From the NCBI RefSeq assembly GCF_014204755.1, contig NZ_JACHLZ010000001.1:930001-994000 (forward strand): DNA of 64,000 nt, in the 5' to 3' direction. Position numbers and translations under genes: made by a program. A model generated the notes under the pieces. The model was not told the DNA's origin, did no database searches, and was given only the letters and a program-made list of their open reading frames with translations. Position 1 is the first letter of the stretch. Each line of letters begins with the position of its first letter. Positions 51,100 to 59,153 of this stretch are shown here, one piece after another. The stretch comes from Brachybacterium aquaticum. Lineage in GTDB: Bacteria; Actinomycetota; Actinomycetes; Actinomycetales; Dermabacteraceae.

Positions 51100-51942
51100 T
51101 CAGGTGCCGCGCGCGCCCCACCACCGCGCCGACGCCTCGAGCGCGTTGAAGGTGTACACGTGCGGGGCGGCGAGAGCGTCGATCCCCGCCGCCTCGAGCG
51201 CCTCCAGCAGCTCGTCCCCGTCCCAGTGGCCGGGGCTCAGCAGGCGCCGCACCCCGGAGCCCTCGGCAGTGAGCATCCGCAGCGAGCGGCCCACCCCGAT
51301 CCGGGCGCCGACGCGTAGCAGCCGTGCCCGGCTCGCGGGGCCCGCGATCCCCGGCCGCACCGGCAGGCCGATCCCGTCCTCGCGCAACTGCGCCACCCAG
51401 GCGGCGAGGGTTGAGGCGTCGAAAAGCATCTGGGTGACCAGGTACGAGGCGTGCTCCGCCTTGCGCGCCAGCAGCTCGCGCGCCTGCGCCTCGCCGAGGA
51501 AGGGATGGCCCTCGGGATGGACCCCGATCCCGGCCGTGAGCCCGCGTTCGCGCGGAACCAGAGCCTCCAGCAGGGCGAGGGCGCCGTCGTAGGGGCCGGC
51601 CGGCTGCGGGGCGTCGCCGGCGATGACGAAGACCTCGCCGATCCCGTCGGCCGCGAGCCGGTCCAGGATGTCGTCCAGCGCCTCCGGTCCCGGGACCATG
51701 CGGGACGCCAGGTGCGGGATCGCGACGTAGCCGGCACGCGCGAGCGCCCCGGCGGTCTCGAGCGTGGCGTCGAGCCCCTGGGCGGGGGAGGCGGTGACCG
51801 TCACCCGTGCACCGGGTGGGAGGTGCACGGGCACCTGCTCCAGGATCCCCGGTAACGGGAGGACCTCGAACTGGACCCGCGCGAGCCGCGCCCGGTCGTC
51901 GGCCATCGCCGGCCCCTCGCCCGCCGAGGGCCCGTCAGGCAC
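51100..51942 (-). CDS. methylenetetrahydrofolate reductase family protein
   Basis: A 280-residue TIM-barrel protein: FEVLPLPGILEQVPVHLP at the start, YVAIPHLASRMV (HL.AR-type block), EVFVIAGDAPQPAGPYDGAL (the GD..P block) and SYLVTQMLFDAS. These match MetF, but similarity to canonical MetF is moderate. In relatives it reduces methylene- to methyl-tetrahydrofolate. Its ATG overlaps the FAD oxidoreductase gene by eight bases; ATG 51906 is an alternative start. Confidence 0.8.
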   Translation of the reverse strand: MPDGPSAGEGPAMADDRARLARVQFEVLPLPGILEQVPVHLPPGARVTVTASPAQGLDATLETAGALARAGYVAIPHLASRMVPGPEALDDILDRLAADGIGEVFVIAGDAPQPAGPYDGALALLEALVPRERGLTAGIGVHPEGHPFLGEAQARELLARKAEHASYLVTQMLFDASTLAAWVAQLREDGIGLPVRPGIAGPASRARLLRVGARIGVGRSLRMLTAEGSGVRRLLSPGHWDGDELLEALEAAGIDALAAPHVYTFNALEASARWWGARGT

Positions 51943-52591
51943 CGCCGGCCCCGGCGAGCGCGGCGACCTGCGGGCTCCACACCCCGCACGCGATGACCAC
52001 GGTCTCCGTCTCGATCTCCCCGCGGTCGGTGAGGACGCGGCGGATCCGCCCGCCGCGCACTTGGAGTCCGGTCACCTCCGTCATCGGATGGGTCGACAGG
52101 GCTCCGGCCTCCTCGGCGCGGGCGCGGAAGATCTCCCCGGCCCGCAGCGGGTCCAGGATCGCGGCGGTAGGGCTGTGGAACCCGCCGACGAGCAGGCGCG
52201 CATCGCAGAAGGGGACCAGCTGCTGGACCTCGGCGGGGGAGACGAGATGTGCCTCCACGCCCCAGGACATCGCCGAGGTCATCCGCCGTGTCAGCTCCTG
52301 CATCCGCTCCGCGCTGCGGGCCACCTCGATCCCGCCGCAGTGCTCGAGCACCCCCATCGCGGTGTACTGGCGCAGCGAGTCGACGGTCAGGTCGGTGATC
52401 TCCTTGGAGTGGTCCACGGGGAAGACGAAGTTCGAGGCGTGCCCGGTGGACCCTCCCGGGTCCGGCAGCGGGCCCTTGTCGAGCTGGACGATGCGGCGCC
52501 AGCCCAGGTCGGCCAGGTGGGCGACCGCGGCATTGCCCACCACCCCGGCCCCGATCACGACGATGTCCGCAGTTCCGGGCAGGTCAGCCAT
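51935..52591 (-). CDS. FAD-dependent oxidoreductase, truncated (dimethylglycine/sarcosine oxidase-like N-terminus)
   Basis: The 218 residues match only the start of dimethylglycine oxidase-type enzymes: DIVVIGAGVVGNAAVAHLAD (FAD Rossmann), STGHASNFVFPVDHSKEITD, then LTRRMTSAMSWGVEAHLVSP and the end VVIACGVWSPQVAAL. The catalytic remainder and the GcvT folate-binding half (some 600 residues in relatives) are missing and the protein stops directly at the metF overlap. Probably a deletion product and inactive, though it keeps a good RBS (GAGGAGG before ATG 52591). Confidence 0.72.
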   Translation of the reverse strand: MADLPGTADIVVIGAGVVGNAAVAHLADLGWRRIVQLDKGPLPDPGGSTGHASNFVFPVDHSKEITDLTVDSLRQYTAMGVLEHCGGIEVARSAERMQELTRRMTSAMSWGVEAHLVSPAEVQQLVPFCDARLLVGGFHSPTAAILDPLRAGEIFRARAEEAGALSTHPMTEVTGLQVRGGRIRRVLTDRGEIETETVVIACGVWSPQVAALAGAGGA

Positions 52592-52676
52592 GGTGTCCTC
52601 CTCGACCTCCCGTGGCCCACCCACGGTAGCCGCGCCGGCGGGGCCGTGAACAGAGGCGGAGCACGGGCGGTCCGGG

Positions 52677-53135
52677 TCAGGCCGGGGGGTTGTCGTCCGC
52701 GGCGAGTGCCACCTCGAGCAGCGCGAGGGAGCGGGCGAGGCCCTGCGCGTCGACCATCGGGACGCCGTACTCCGCCCGGTTCTCGTCGCTCGATCCTGAC
52801 CAGTCGTGGCCGAGGGTGACGAGCGTGCCGTTCGGGTCGGGGCGGAGCGAGCACCGCCAGGTCCAGCCCAGGCGCTCGCCGTCCACCAGGCCGGTCTCCC
52901 AGGCCACCGCTTCCCGCTCCGCGAGCTCGACGACGTGGTTGGCGGTCGAATAGTGCTCGACGTGCTCGCCGGAGCGATAGGTCATGCGCATCGTGAACAC
53001 CTGGCCCACCCGCGTAAGGCGCTCGGCCGCTTCCGGCAGACCGACCATCTCGGTGTCGTCGAAGCGGTGGTGCAGGGCGGGTTCCACGAGCATCTCCCAC
53101 ACGGCGGAGAGCGGGGCCGGCACGAGGTGCTCCAC
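52677..53135 (-). CDS. SRPBCC (START-like) domain protein
   Basis: About 152 residues, beginning with VEHLVPAPLSAVWEMLVEPA, typical of SRPBCC lipid/ligand-binding proteins, and ending in a helix (LARSLALLEVALA). Start is uncertain: GTG 53135 lies nine bases after the upstream stop. Homologues usually begin MRIEVEH, and here the codon before RIEVEH is the TAG of the upstream gene, so the original ATG may have been lost. Ligand unknown. Confidence 0.75.
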   Translation of the reverse strand: MEHLVPAPLSAVWEMLVEPALHHRFDDTEMVGLPEAAERLTRVGQVFTMRMTYRSGEHVEHYSTANHVVELAEREAVAWETGLVDGERLGWTWRCSLRPDPNGTLVTLGHDWSGSSDENRAEYGVPMVDAQGLARSLALLEVALAADDNPPA

Positions 53136-53144
53136 CTCGATCCG

Positions 53145-53600
53145 CTACTCGTCGCGGTCCTGCTCGGCCGCGGCCGACGGGGACTCCCTTGCCTGCCAGG
53201 CCGGATCCCTTCCGCACAGTGCGACCAGTCGCTCCTGCGGGCTGGCTCCGGGGCCGACGGGGATCGGCGGAGCGAAGGCGTCCTCCTCCGCCATGAGGTG
53301 CGTGTACGGGGTGAACGCCTGCAGCAGCGCCTCGCACAGCTCGTCGTCGAGCCCCGGGTCGGCGCCGCGGGCGCGGGAGAGATCCCAGGCGTGGACGGCG
53401 AGGTCGAGGGTGCGAGTGGGGAGCTCCGGCGGTGCGGGGGCCGACGCGCTCTCCTCGCGCACGTGCGCGAGGACGTCCGCGACCGTCCAGGAGCCCGAGG
53501 GGGTCGGCGCGCCGGGATCCCCGGCGGCCTGCGCCGCCCGCGCGTACGCGGCGGCGGCCCGCCAGTGGAGGTCCTGCCATCGGGTGAAGTCCTCGTCCAT
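53145..53600 (-). CDS. TIGR03086/MDMPI-like DinB-family protein
   Basis: A 151-residue protein with SGSWTVADVLAHVREES near residue 45 and TLDLAVHAWDLSRARGADPG, the metal-His pattern of TIGR03086-type DinB proteins. It is shorter than most members by some 40 residues, mainly in the middle. ATG 53600 follows GAGGAC. Function unknown. It precedes the SRPBCC gene closely, probably as an operon. Confidence 0.7.
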   Translation of the reverse strand: MDEDFTRWQDLHWRAAAAYARAAQAAGDPGAPTPSGSWTVADVLAHVREESASAPAPPELPTRTLDLAVHAWDLSRARGADPGLDDELCEALLQAFTPYTHLMAEEDAFAPPIPVGPGASPQERLVALCGRDPAWQARESPSAAAEQDRDE

Positions 53601-53703
53601 GAGGACAGCCTGGCACGCCGCGGGGGAGGAGGACACCCCGTTGACCCCGGCACGGCCGCCCCGTAGCGTCGGCCCTTGACCACGACCGCCACCCGGAAAT
53701 GAA

Positions 53704-53732
53704 GAAACGCCCTGATCACAGGGCGTTTCTTT
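53704..53732 (-). terminator. displaced terminator of tRNA-His
   Basis: GAAACGCCCTG (53704-53714) pairs with CAGGGCGTTTC (53719-53729) around ATCA, with TTC-rich sequence on both sides. It directly abuts the CTTTGGGGT core also found at the tRNA-His 3' end, so before insertion it would have stood a few bases after that tRNA. Confidence 0.75.
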
Positions 53733-53737
53733 GGGGT
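53729..53737 (+). repeat. left core repeat CTTTGGGGT of tRNA-His element
   Basis: The nonamer CTTTGGGGT recurs at 59074-59082, where it overlaps the 3' end of tRNA-His. Short core identity is expected for serine-integrase attachment sites. Confidence 0.65.
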
Positions 53738-53841
53738 CACTGCGTAGCACGTTCAGCAACTTTCTCCGTCGGACGACAACGCTGGTTGAGCGCTGGAATC
53801 GGGGAGTTTACGGGGGTGCGAGGCGGGCACCGACGTTGCCA

Positions 53842-54243
53842 GTGCAGACGGATCGAGGGCCGCTGGTGCGGAGGATCGGGTCGGCTCAAACTTTTCTGAC
53901 TCCTGCCGAGGTCGATCGACTCGTCGCGGACTACGGCGCAGGTCTGAGCGTTCGTGGATTGGCGAAGAAGTACGGCATTCATCGAGGCACTGTCTCCGCG
54001 CACCTGCGGCGACGCAACGTTGCGCTGCATCGTCCGGGACTCGGTGTGGACGACCGGGCCGAAGCTGTTCGTCTGTTCCGGGCTGGGGTATCGATGCGAG
54101 CGATCGCTCGAAGGCTCGGGGTGGGCCGGAGCCCGGTTCGGGCGGCTCTGGACGAGGCAGGCGTGCTCGTGAGCGAGCAGCCCACGTCCGAGGCCGTCAG
54201 CGAACCGGGCGGTCAAGATGCTGGCCTGGAGGCTGTCTCATAG
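53842..54243 (+). CDS. HTH protein of resolvase-like type
   Basis: About 133 residues. Two helix-turn-helix units are visible: LTPAEVDRLVADYGAGLSVR with GLAKKYGIHRGTVSAHLRRR, and AEAVRLFRAGVSMRAIARRL with GVGRSPVRAALDEAG, like the DNA-binding tails of serine recombinases without the catalytic part. Start is uncertain: GTG 53842 or TTG 53836; the frame remains open to the left core. It could be a directionality factor or regulator of the element. Confidence 0.55.
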   Translation: MQTDRGPLVRRIGSAQTFLTPAEVDRLVADYGAGLSVRGLAKKYGIHRGTVSAHLRRRNVALHRPGLGVDDRAEAVRLFRAGVSMRAIARRLGVGRSPVRAALDEAGVLVSEQPTSEAVSEPGGQDAGLEAVS

Positions 54244-54287
54244 CGCTCATAGCGTCCAGGTGCCCTTCACCTGTCGTGGTCACACGA

Positions 54288-54319
54288 ATTCGCCCCCGCC
54301 ATCTGAGGCGGGGGCGAAT
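54288..54319. terminator. 13-bp hairpin between convergent genes
   Basis: ATTCGCCCCCGCC (54288-54300) pairs perfectly with GGCGGGGGCGAAT (54307-54319) around ATCTGA, between the HTH gene and the minus-strand resolvase-like gene. Confidence 0.75.
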
Positions 54320-54338
54320 CTTGTGATCGTTCGGTTTG

Positions 54339-54737
54339 TCAGTCCTGCTGTGTGTCATCGCAGCAGAGACGCTGGGCGTCTACGGTTGCGAACTCGTACA
54401 TCATGTCTCTGATGCAGTCATCGAGGACGGGGCCGCTGAGGGTGCCGCTTGCGACGTGGATGGTGACTCCGGCGTGGTCGAGCGCGTCGAAGGTGCGCAT
54501 GTTGGCCAGGGGTGTGCGGCCCAGGCGCGAGAGGTCGGAGACGACCACGTCGGTGACCTCGCCGTTGGCGGCCGCGTCGAGCCGTTTCGCCAGGCCGGGT
54601 CCTGGGTGGCCGGTGTCGGTGATGATGTCGGTCTCGGTCAGGTCTCGGTCATGCAGGTACTCGCGGCAGTCGGCTTCCTGCCAGGTGGTCTGCTCAAGGT
54701 TGCCGGTCGCGCTGCGCAGGTAGATGACGGCTCTCAT
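54339..54737 (-). CDS. resolvase-like serine recombinase, catalytic domain only
   Basis: A 132-residue protein starting RAVIYLRSATGN, where a Ser follows the YLR motif as in serine recombinases, and containing DVVVSDLSRLGRTPLANMRT, the conserved Asp-Arg-Arg segment. It lacks a DNA-binding C-terminus, so it is either a small variant or truncated. Its ATG overlaps the TGA of a 28-codon ORF by three bases. Confidence 0.75.
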   Translation of the reverse strand: MRAVIYLRSATGNLEQTTWQEADCREYLHDRDLTETDIITDTGHPGPGLAKRLDAAANGEVTDVVVSDLSRLGRTPLANMRTFDALDHAGVTIHVASGTLSGPVLDDCIRDMMYEFATVDAQRLCCDDTQQD

Positions 54738-54820
54738 GATGCGCCTCCTGCCATCACCGGTGCCGGTGTAAAGACCAGCGTCTGCTCTTCCTTGGTCTGG
54801 CGGCGCGCGGCGCGGCGCAT
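54734..54820 (-). CDS. 28-residue ORF coupled to the resolvase gene
   Basis: MRRAARRQTKEEQTLVFTPA and PVMAGGAS, ending in TGA within the next gene's start (ATGA-type overlap). It could be a leader peptide or the last piece of a deleted gene. From 54821 to 55027 no gene is seen. Confidence 0.35.
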   Translation of the reverse strand: MRRAARRQTKEEQTLVFTPAPVMAGGAS

Positions 54821-55027
54821 GGCGTGCTCACGGCACCGATATCACCACCCGTCACAAAGACCATCTCCACGTGACCGTCGCCGATTAATGTCGCGCGGTG
54901 AGCGCTGCATCGTTGGGGTTGCGAGCCCGAGCCGAACCGGCCGCGCGGCTCGCATGACGGCGCAGGGTTCTGGTGCCGCGGTCAGGTTGGAGTGTTTCTA
55001 TGGATTGATCGTGCGGAGGGAGTCGAG

Positions 55028-55243
55028 ATGTCTGATCGGTTCAGTGTTGGTGATCACGTGACCTGGAACTCAGAGGCGGGGCACGTCTCGGGCACGGTGA
55101 CGAAGGTTCACACGACGGACTTCGACTACAAGGGTCACACTCACCGGGCGTCGAAGGACGACCCGCAGTACGAGATCAAGAGCGACAAGACCGATCACAT
55201 CGCCGCTCACAAGGGCAGCGCCCTGCGGCTGATCGATGAGTGA
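55028..55243 (+). CDS. DUF2945 (hypervirulence-associated Tudor-like) protein
   Basis: A 71-residue protein: FSVGDHVTWNSEAGHVSGTV and TDFDYKGHTHRASKDDPQYE with DHIAAHKGSALRLI at the end, the usual full length of DUF2945, a small SH3/Tudor-like barrel. Role unknown. GGGAGTCG precedes the ATG. It overlaps the DUF488 gene by eight bases. Confidence 0.88.
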   Translation: MSDRFSVGDHVTWNSEAGHVSGTVTKVHTTDFDYKGHTHRASKDDPQYEIKSDKTDHIAAHKGSALRLIDE

Positions 55244-55772
55244 GCCGTTCTTCACGATCGGGCACTCGACTCGGACGCTCGCCGAGTTCATCGACTTACT
55301 CCAAGGGTCTCGTGTCGAGCTGGTCGTTGATGTCCGCAGGCTTCCGGGTTCGGCCCGGTATCCGCAGTTCGACCAGGACCCGTTCTCCGTGTCCCTCGGC
55401 GAGGCGGGGATCGGGTATCGGCGCGTCGAAGGGCTGACTGGGCGTCGGCCGGTCAGCCGGGAGGTGCCGTTTGAGGTCAACGCGTGGTGGGAGAACCGCA
55501 GCTTCCACAACTATGCCGACCACGCGCTCTCTGAGGACTTCCGGCACGCCCTGGCCGAGCTCCGCGAGTGGGGAGGCACGCGGCGTGCGGCGGTGATGTG
55601 TTCCGAGGCGGTGTGGTGGCGGTGCCACCGGCGGATCATCGCCGATCATCTCCTCGCTCACGGCGAGCATGTCTGGCACATCCTCGGTCGCGATCACGTC
55701 GACGACGCGCAGCCGAGCGTCGGTGCGGTGATGGGATCTGATGGCGAGGTCAGGTATCCGGCCACACGTTAG
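55236..55772 (+). CDS. DUF488 family protein
   Basis: A 178-residue protein: FFTIGHSTRTLAEFIDLL, VVDVRRLPGSARYPQFD, GIGYRRVEGLTGRRP and the Cys-containing AAVMCSEAVWWRCHRRIIAD, all marks of DUF488. The Cys-x5-Arg-like CSEAVWWRCHR suggests a phosphatase- or rhodanese-like pocket. Biochemical role unknown; it is often near nucleic-acid repair or defence genes. Overlaps the previous gene, so one transcript. Confidence 0.9.
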   Translation: MSEPFFTIGHSTRTLAEFIDLLQGSRVELVVDVRRLPGSARYPQFDQDPFSVSLGEAGIGYRRVEGLTGRRPVSREVPFEVNAWWENRSFHNYADHALSEDFRHALAELREWGGTRRAAVMCSEAVWWRCHRRIIADHLLAHGEHVWHILGRDHVDDAQPSVGAVMGSDGEVRYPATR

Positions 55773-55859
55773 TGGATCGCATCGTGGGTATCAGCGCTCA
55801 TCCGGTGAGTCCACCGCCCAGTTCGAAGCAGACCCCAAACCACGCTCCCGAGGAGATAC

Positions 55860-56171
55860 ATGACTGGTCAAGACGAGATCACCAAGGCCGCATGCGTGGT
55901 GTTGGAGGCGATCGAACCGGGATTCGTCGCGACCTATGGCGATGTCGCCCGTCAACTGGGCATCTCCGCACGGCAGGCCGGCCGCGTGGTCAGCAGAGTG
56001 CCCGACGATGTTCCGTGGTGGCGTGTCGTTCGCGCAGATGGCACGCCGGGAATCTGTCGAGGTGGCCGAGCCGCTGGGCTGCTCGCAGCCGAGGGAGTGC
56101 CGATACGAGACGGACACGTCGATCTGCTCCACGCGCGGTATCGGTGGCCCGCCGCCGCGTGTGGGAACTGA
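55860..56171 (+). CDS. alkyltransferase-like (ATL/MGMT-fold) protein
   Basis: A 103-residue protein similar to the DNA-binding domain of O6-alkylguanine-DNA alkyltransferase: GFVATYGDVARQLGISARQA, VVSRVPDDVPWWRVVRADGT and LLAAEGVPIRDGHVD. The reactive PCHR motif is replaced: PWWRV stands in place of PCHRV, so it cannot accept an alkyl group. ATL proteins flag alkylated bases for nucleotide excision repair. ATG 55860 after GGAGA. Confidence 0.85.
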   Translation: MTGQDEITKAACVVLEAIEPGFVATYGDVARQLGISARQAGRVVSRVPDDVPWWRVVRADGTPGICRGGRAAGLLAAEGVPIRDGHVDLLHARYRWPAAACGN

Positions 56172-56230
56172 CTCGCGTCATCGAAGCGCCTCCGTTTCGC
56201 CTCGTGTTCCGCCGCTGGGAGAATGAAGGG

Positions 56231-56986
56231 GTGACTGACACGTTCGACGCTCTGATCGAAACCGGAGCCAGCGCAGACGTATCCGGTTGGGATTTCTCCT
56301 GGTTGGACGGGCGCGCCACCGAGGAACGACCCGTCTGGGGGTACGCGCGTCAGCTCGCCGACCGGCTGAGCATCGCCTCGGCGTCTCTGGACATCCAGAC
56401 CGGCGGCGGTGAGGTGCTCGCCCAAGCCGAGACTTTTCCTCCCACGGCCGTCGCAACGGAGTCGTGGCCACCGAACGTCATCCACGCCACCCGGCTGCTG
56501 CATCCACGCGGCGTGGTTGTGGTCGCCGACCCCGACGAGCCGCCGCTGCCGTTTGCCGACGAAGCGTTCGATCTGGTCACCAGCAGGCATCCCGCGACGA
56601 TCTGGTGGGAGGAGATCGCCCGCGTGCTCCAACCCGGCGGCACCTACTTCGCCCAGCACGTCGGCCCGGCAAGCGTGTTCGAGCTGATCGAGTTCTTCCT
56701 CGGCCCGCAACCCACGGCTCGCCGGGGCCGTCACCCCGACGACGAGACCACCGCCGCGCAGGCCGCAGGACTGGAGATCGTGAACCTACAGACGGCGCGG
56801 CTACGTATCGAGATCCGTGACATCGCTGCCGTGGTCTACCTGCTGCGAAAGGTGATCTGGTGGGTGCCCGGATTCAGCGTGGAGAAGTACCGTGACCGGC
56901 TCCGCGATCTCCACGACCTCATCCAGCAGGACGGCCCGTTCATCGCTCATTCCACCCGCCATCTCATCGAAGCCCGACGCCTCTAA
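56231..56986 (+). CDS. class I SAM-dependent methyltransferase
   Basis: A 251-residue protein. LDIQTGGGEVLAQAE is the SAM-binding glycine motif (post I region), PLPFADEAFDLVTSRHP matches motif II and IARVLQPGGTYFAQHVGP motif III, as in small-molecule methyltransferases. GTG 56231 has GAAGGGG just before it. The substrate is unknown. Last gene of the cargo block; 56987-57218 after it has no clear gene. Confidence 0.87.
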   Translation: MTDTFDALIETGASADVSGWDFSWLDGRATEERPVWGYARQLADRLSIASASLDIQTGGGEVLAQAETFPPTAVATESWPPNVIHATRLLHPRGVVVVADPDEPPLPFADEAFDLVTSRHPATIWWEEIARVLQPGGTYFAQHVGPASVFELIEFFLGPQPTARRGRHPDDETTAAQAAGLEIVNLQTARLRIEIRDIAAVVYLLRKVIWWVPGFSVEKYRDRLRDLHDLIQQDGPFIAHSTRHLIEARRL

Positions 56987-57218
56987 TCAGGCCACCCCGG
57001 CCAATCCAGGTTGCGGTGACATCTGCTCGAACTTCCCTGGCAAAAGCTACGAATACTGACAGCTCGATGGCCCCCGCCGAGCAAGGATTCGGGGCCGTGC
57101 GCACGATCCGCGAGACTCGCGTCCAAGGCCTCATCACTGAACTCATCTGACTCCGCATCTTGACCGGCCCGGTGCACCTGCCGGGCATGAATCCCAAGCT
57201 CGACACGAATAGCCCTAG

Positions 57219-58314
57219 CTGTTGCGGGTCATGACGTTGTAGTCACGGATCGGGGATGAAGGAACGGGTCCCTGACCGGCACGATGGGTGGTGCTGAAGC
57301 CGTCCATCTGCTGGAAGAGACCCGTTCCATGACCCACCGTAATTCGCCGCTGACCCCTGCCGGAAGGCTCCGCCTGGTCGAACGTGTCGAAACCGATGGC
57401 CGTCCCATCGCCCACGTCGCCGCCGAAGCAGGCATCGCCCGCTCCACACTCACGAAGTGGGTCCACCGCTACCGCGACGACGGCATCGAAGCTCTTCAGG
57501 ACCGCTCCAGTGCTCCGGCCAGGCGTCCGTCGCGGCTGCCGACCGAGGTCCTCGAGCTCATCGACGCCTGGCGACGGGACCGCAAGTGGTCTGCTCGCCG
57601 CATCTCCCTGGAACTCGCCGGCCGCGGCTACCACTACTGCGTCCGCACTATCGGCAGATGGCTGCAGCGGCTGGGGATCTCCCGCCGCCGAGACCTCGAC
57701 ACGACAGGGGAGAACAACCGAGAGAACGGGAAGATCACCGCCCGCTTTCCCGGCCACATGGTCCACCTGGACGTGAAAAAGGTTGGGAAGATCCCCGACG
57801 GCGGCGGCTGGCGACTCCACGGCCGAGGCAATACCCGAGCACGCCATCAGCGCGCGGGCTACACCTACCTCCACTCCGCGATCGACGGCTACTCCCGCCT
57901 CGCCTACACCGAGGCCCTCGAGAACGAGACCACGGCAACCACCATCGCCTTCTTCTCCCGGGCGAGGGCATTCTTCGCTGCTCACGGCATCAATCGACTG
58001 GTTCGGGTGGTCACCGACAACGGCGCCTATTACCGCGCGAGGACCTTCGTGCGCACCGTGACCGCGCATGCTTCACGGCATCAACGGACTCGGTCCTACA
58101 CGCCGCGGCACAACGGGAAAGTCGAGCGCTATCAGCGGATACTCGCCGAGGAATGCCTCTACGCCCACGCCTTCTACTCCGAAGACGAGCGGCGCGAAGC
58201 AATCAGCGTCTGGGTCCACCACTACAACTATCATCGGTCGCACACCGCCTGTGCTGACCAGCCCCCGGCCACCCGCGTCCACGAACGTGTCGACAACGTC
58301 ATGACCTCATACAG
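57219..58314 (+). mobile_element. IS481-family element (1096 bp) in a CTAG target
   Basis: Ends CTGTTGCGGGTCATGACGTTGT and the complement of CTGTATGAGGTCATGACG match closely, and CTAG flanks both sides (57215-57218, 58315-58318). It is inserted in the integrase gene remnant. Confidence 0.9.
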
Positions 58315-58318
58315 CTAG
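57329..58318 (+). CDS. IS481-family transposase
   Basis: A 329-residue DDE transposase: two N-terminal HTH segments (PIAHVAAEAGIARSTLTKWV; WSARRISLELAGRGYHYC), then MVHLDVKKVGKIP (Asp), VRVVTDNGAYYRARTF (Asp) and PRHNGKVERYQRILAEECLY (Glu). The stop codon TAG is supplied by the target CTAG at 58315-58318, outside the element proper. Start ATG 57329; TTG/other upstream starts are less likely. Confidence 0.95.
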   Translation: MTHRNSPLTPAGRLRLVERVETDGRPIAHVAAEAGIARSTLTKWVHRYRDDGIEALQDRSSAPARRPSRLPTEVLELIDAWRRDRKWSARRISLELAGRGYHYCVRTIGRWLQRLGISRRRDLDTTGENNRENGKITARFPGHMVHLDVKKVGKIPDGGGWRLHGRGNTRARHQRAGYTYLHSAIDGYSRLAYTEALENETTATTIAFFSRARAFFAAHGINRLVRVVTDNGAYYRARTFVRTVTAHASRHQRTRSYTPRHNGKVERYQRILAEECLYAHAFYSEDERREAISVWVHHYNYHRSHTACADQPPATRVHERVDNVMTSYS

Positions 58319-59084
58319 TCGTGTGCATGATCATTACTTGAAGGGCACGGTGTTCTGCGGGCAGTGCGGCTCGCGGTTGCTGGTGTGCAATGCCAAGAGC
58401 AGCACCGGGAACATCTACCCGTACTTCGTGTGCGCCGACCGGCACGCTCGGCGCGGCAACTGCACGCGGCAGGCGATGCTCATCGAAGAGGTCGAGCGGC
58501 TGGTTGAGCGGCACTACGAGACGGTGCAGATCAGCGCTGAGACCCGGCACGCCGTGGGCGCACATCTGCATGCCAAGTTCGATGCGCTCATGGCCACGGA
58601 ATCGGACGCGCTCACGGACCTGACGAAGGAGCGGGCCCGGCTGGAGGATGAGCAGGGCAAGCTGCTCCAAGCTCACTACGCCGGAGCGATCCCTCTGGAC
58701 CTATTGAAGAAGGAGCAGGATCGCATCAGCGGCGGGCTGGAGATGATCAAGAACCGGATCGACGCCCACCACGACGAGTACGCCACGGCACGCAACAACC
58801 TGGACGACTCGCTGAACCTGCTAGAGCACGCGGCCGACATCTACGCCCGCTGCGACGACGCGAACCGCAGGCTCTGCAACCAGGCGTTCTTCACCAAGAT
58901 CTACATCGAGGACGACGACGATGTACGAGTCGGCTACGCACGACCGTTCGACGCGCTGACCAACGGCGAGGTCCAGTCCGACGCCCTCACCTGGGCGGAG
59001 ACCGCCCGGAACGAGAACGAGGTGCGAACCCCGGCCAAGGATGGTTCCTTGGCCGAAAGTTCACACCTCGTACCTTTGGGGTGA
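58315..59084 (+). pseudogene. large serine integrase, C-terminal part only
   Basis: Reads VHDHYLKGTVFCGQCGSRLL, with zinc-ribbon Cys pairs CGQC and, later, CADRHARRGNC, followed by a long coiled coil (LTDLTKERARLEDEQGKLLQ, then GGLEMIKNRIDAHHDEYATA). This is the zinc-ribbon and coiled-coil region of large serine integrases. The catalytic and recombinase domains are lost; IS481 sits at the break and only a few codons (LDTNSPS) may survive on its left. The stop TGA lies in the right core and tRNA-His end, so the gene originally read into its own attachment site. Confidence 0.85.
59074..59082 (+). repeat. right core repeat CTTTGGGGT of tRNA-His element
   Basis: Same nonamer as 53729-53737, overlapping the last bases of tRNA-His and the stop of the integrase remnant. 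Confidence 0.65.
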
Positions 59085-59153
59085 TCGACGGGATTTGAAC
59101 CCGCGACCGCCTGGACCACAACCAGGAGCTCTACCAACTGAGCTACGACCACC
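59080..59153 (-). tRNA. tRNA-His (anticodon GTG)
   Basis: Acceptor GTGGTCG pairs with CGATCAC; the G at -1 required for tRNA-His is encoded at 59153. D arm GCTCAGTTGGTAGAGC, anticodon arm CTGGTTGTGGTCCAG with GTG, T arm CGGGTTCAAATCCCG. The 3' end carries the right core repeat of the 5.3-kb element. Confidence 0.96.

Larger units (their letters stand above)
53733..59078. mobile_element. 5.3-kb element inserted at tRNA-His, serine integrase type
   Basis: Bounded by the CTTTGGGGT nonamers, it separates tRNA-His from its terminator. Contents: an HTH gene, a resolvase-like gene, a DUF2945-DUF488-ATL-methyltransferase block, an IS481 element and the C-terminal part of a large serine integrase whose gene ends at the right core. 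The integrase is broken, so the element is fixed. Confidence 0.72.
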
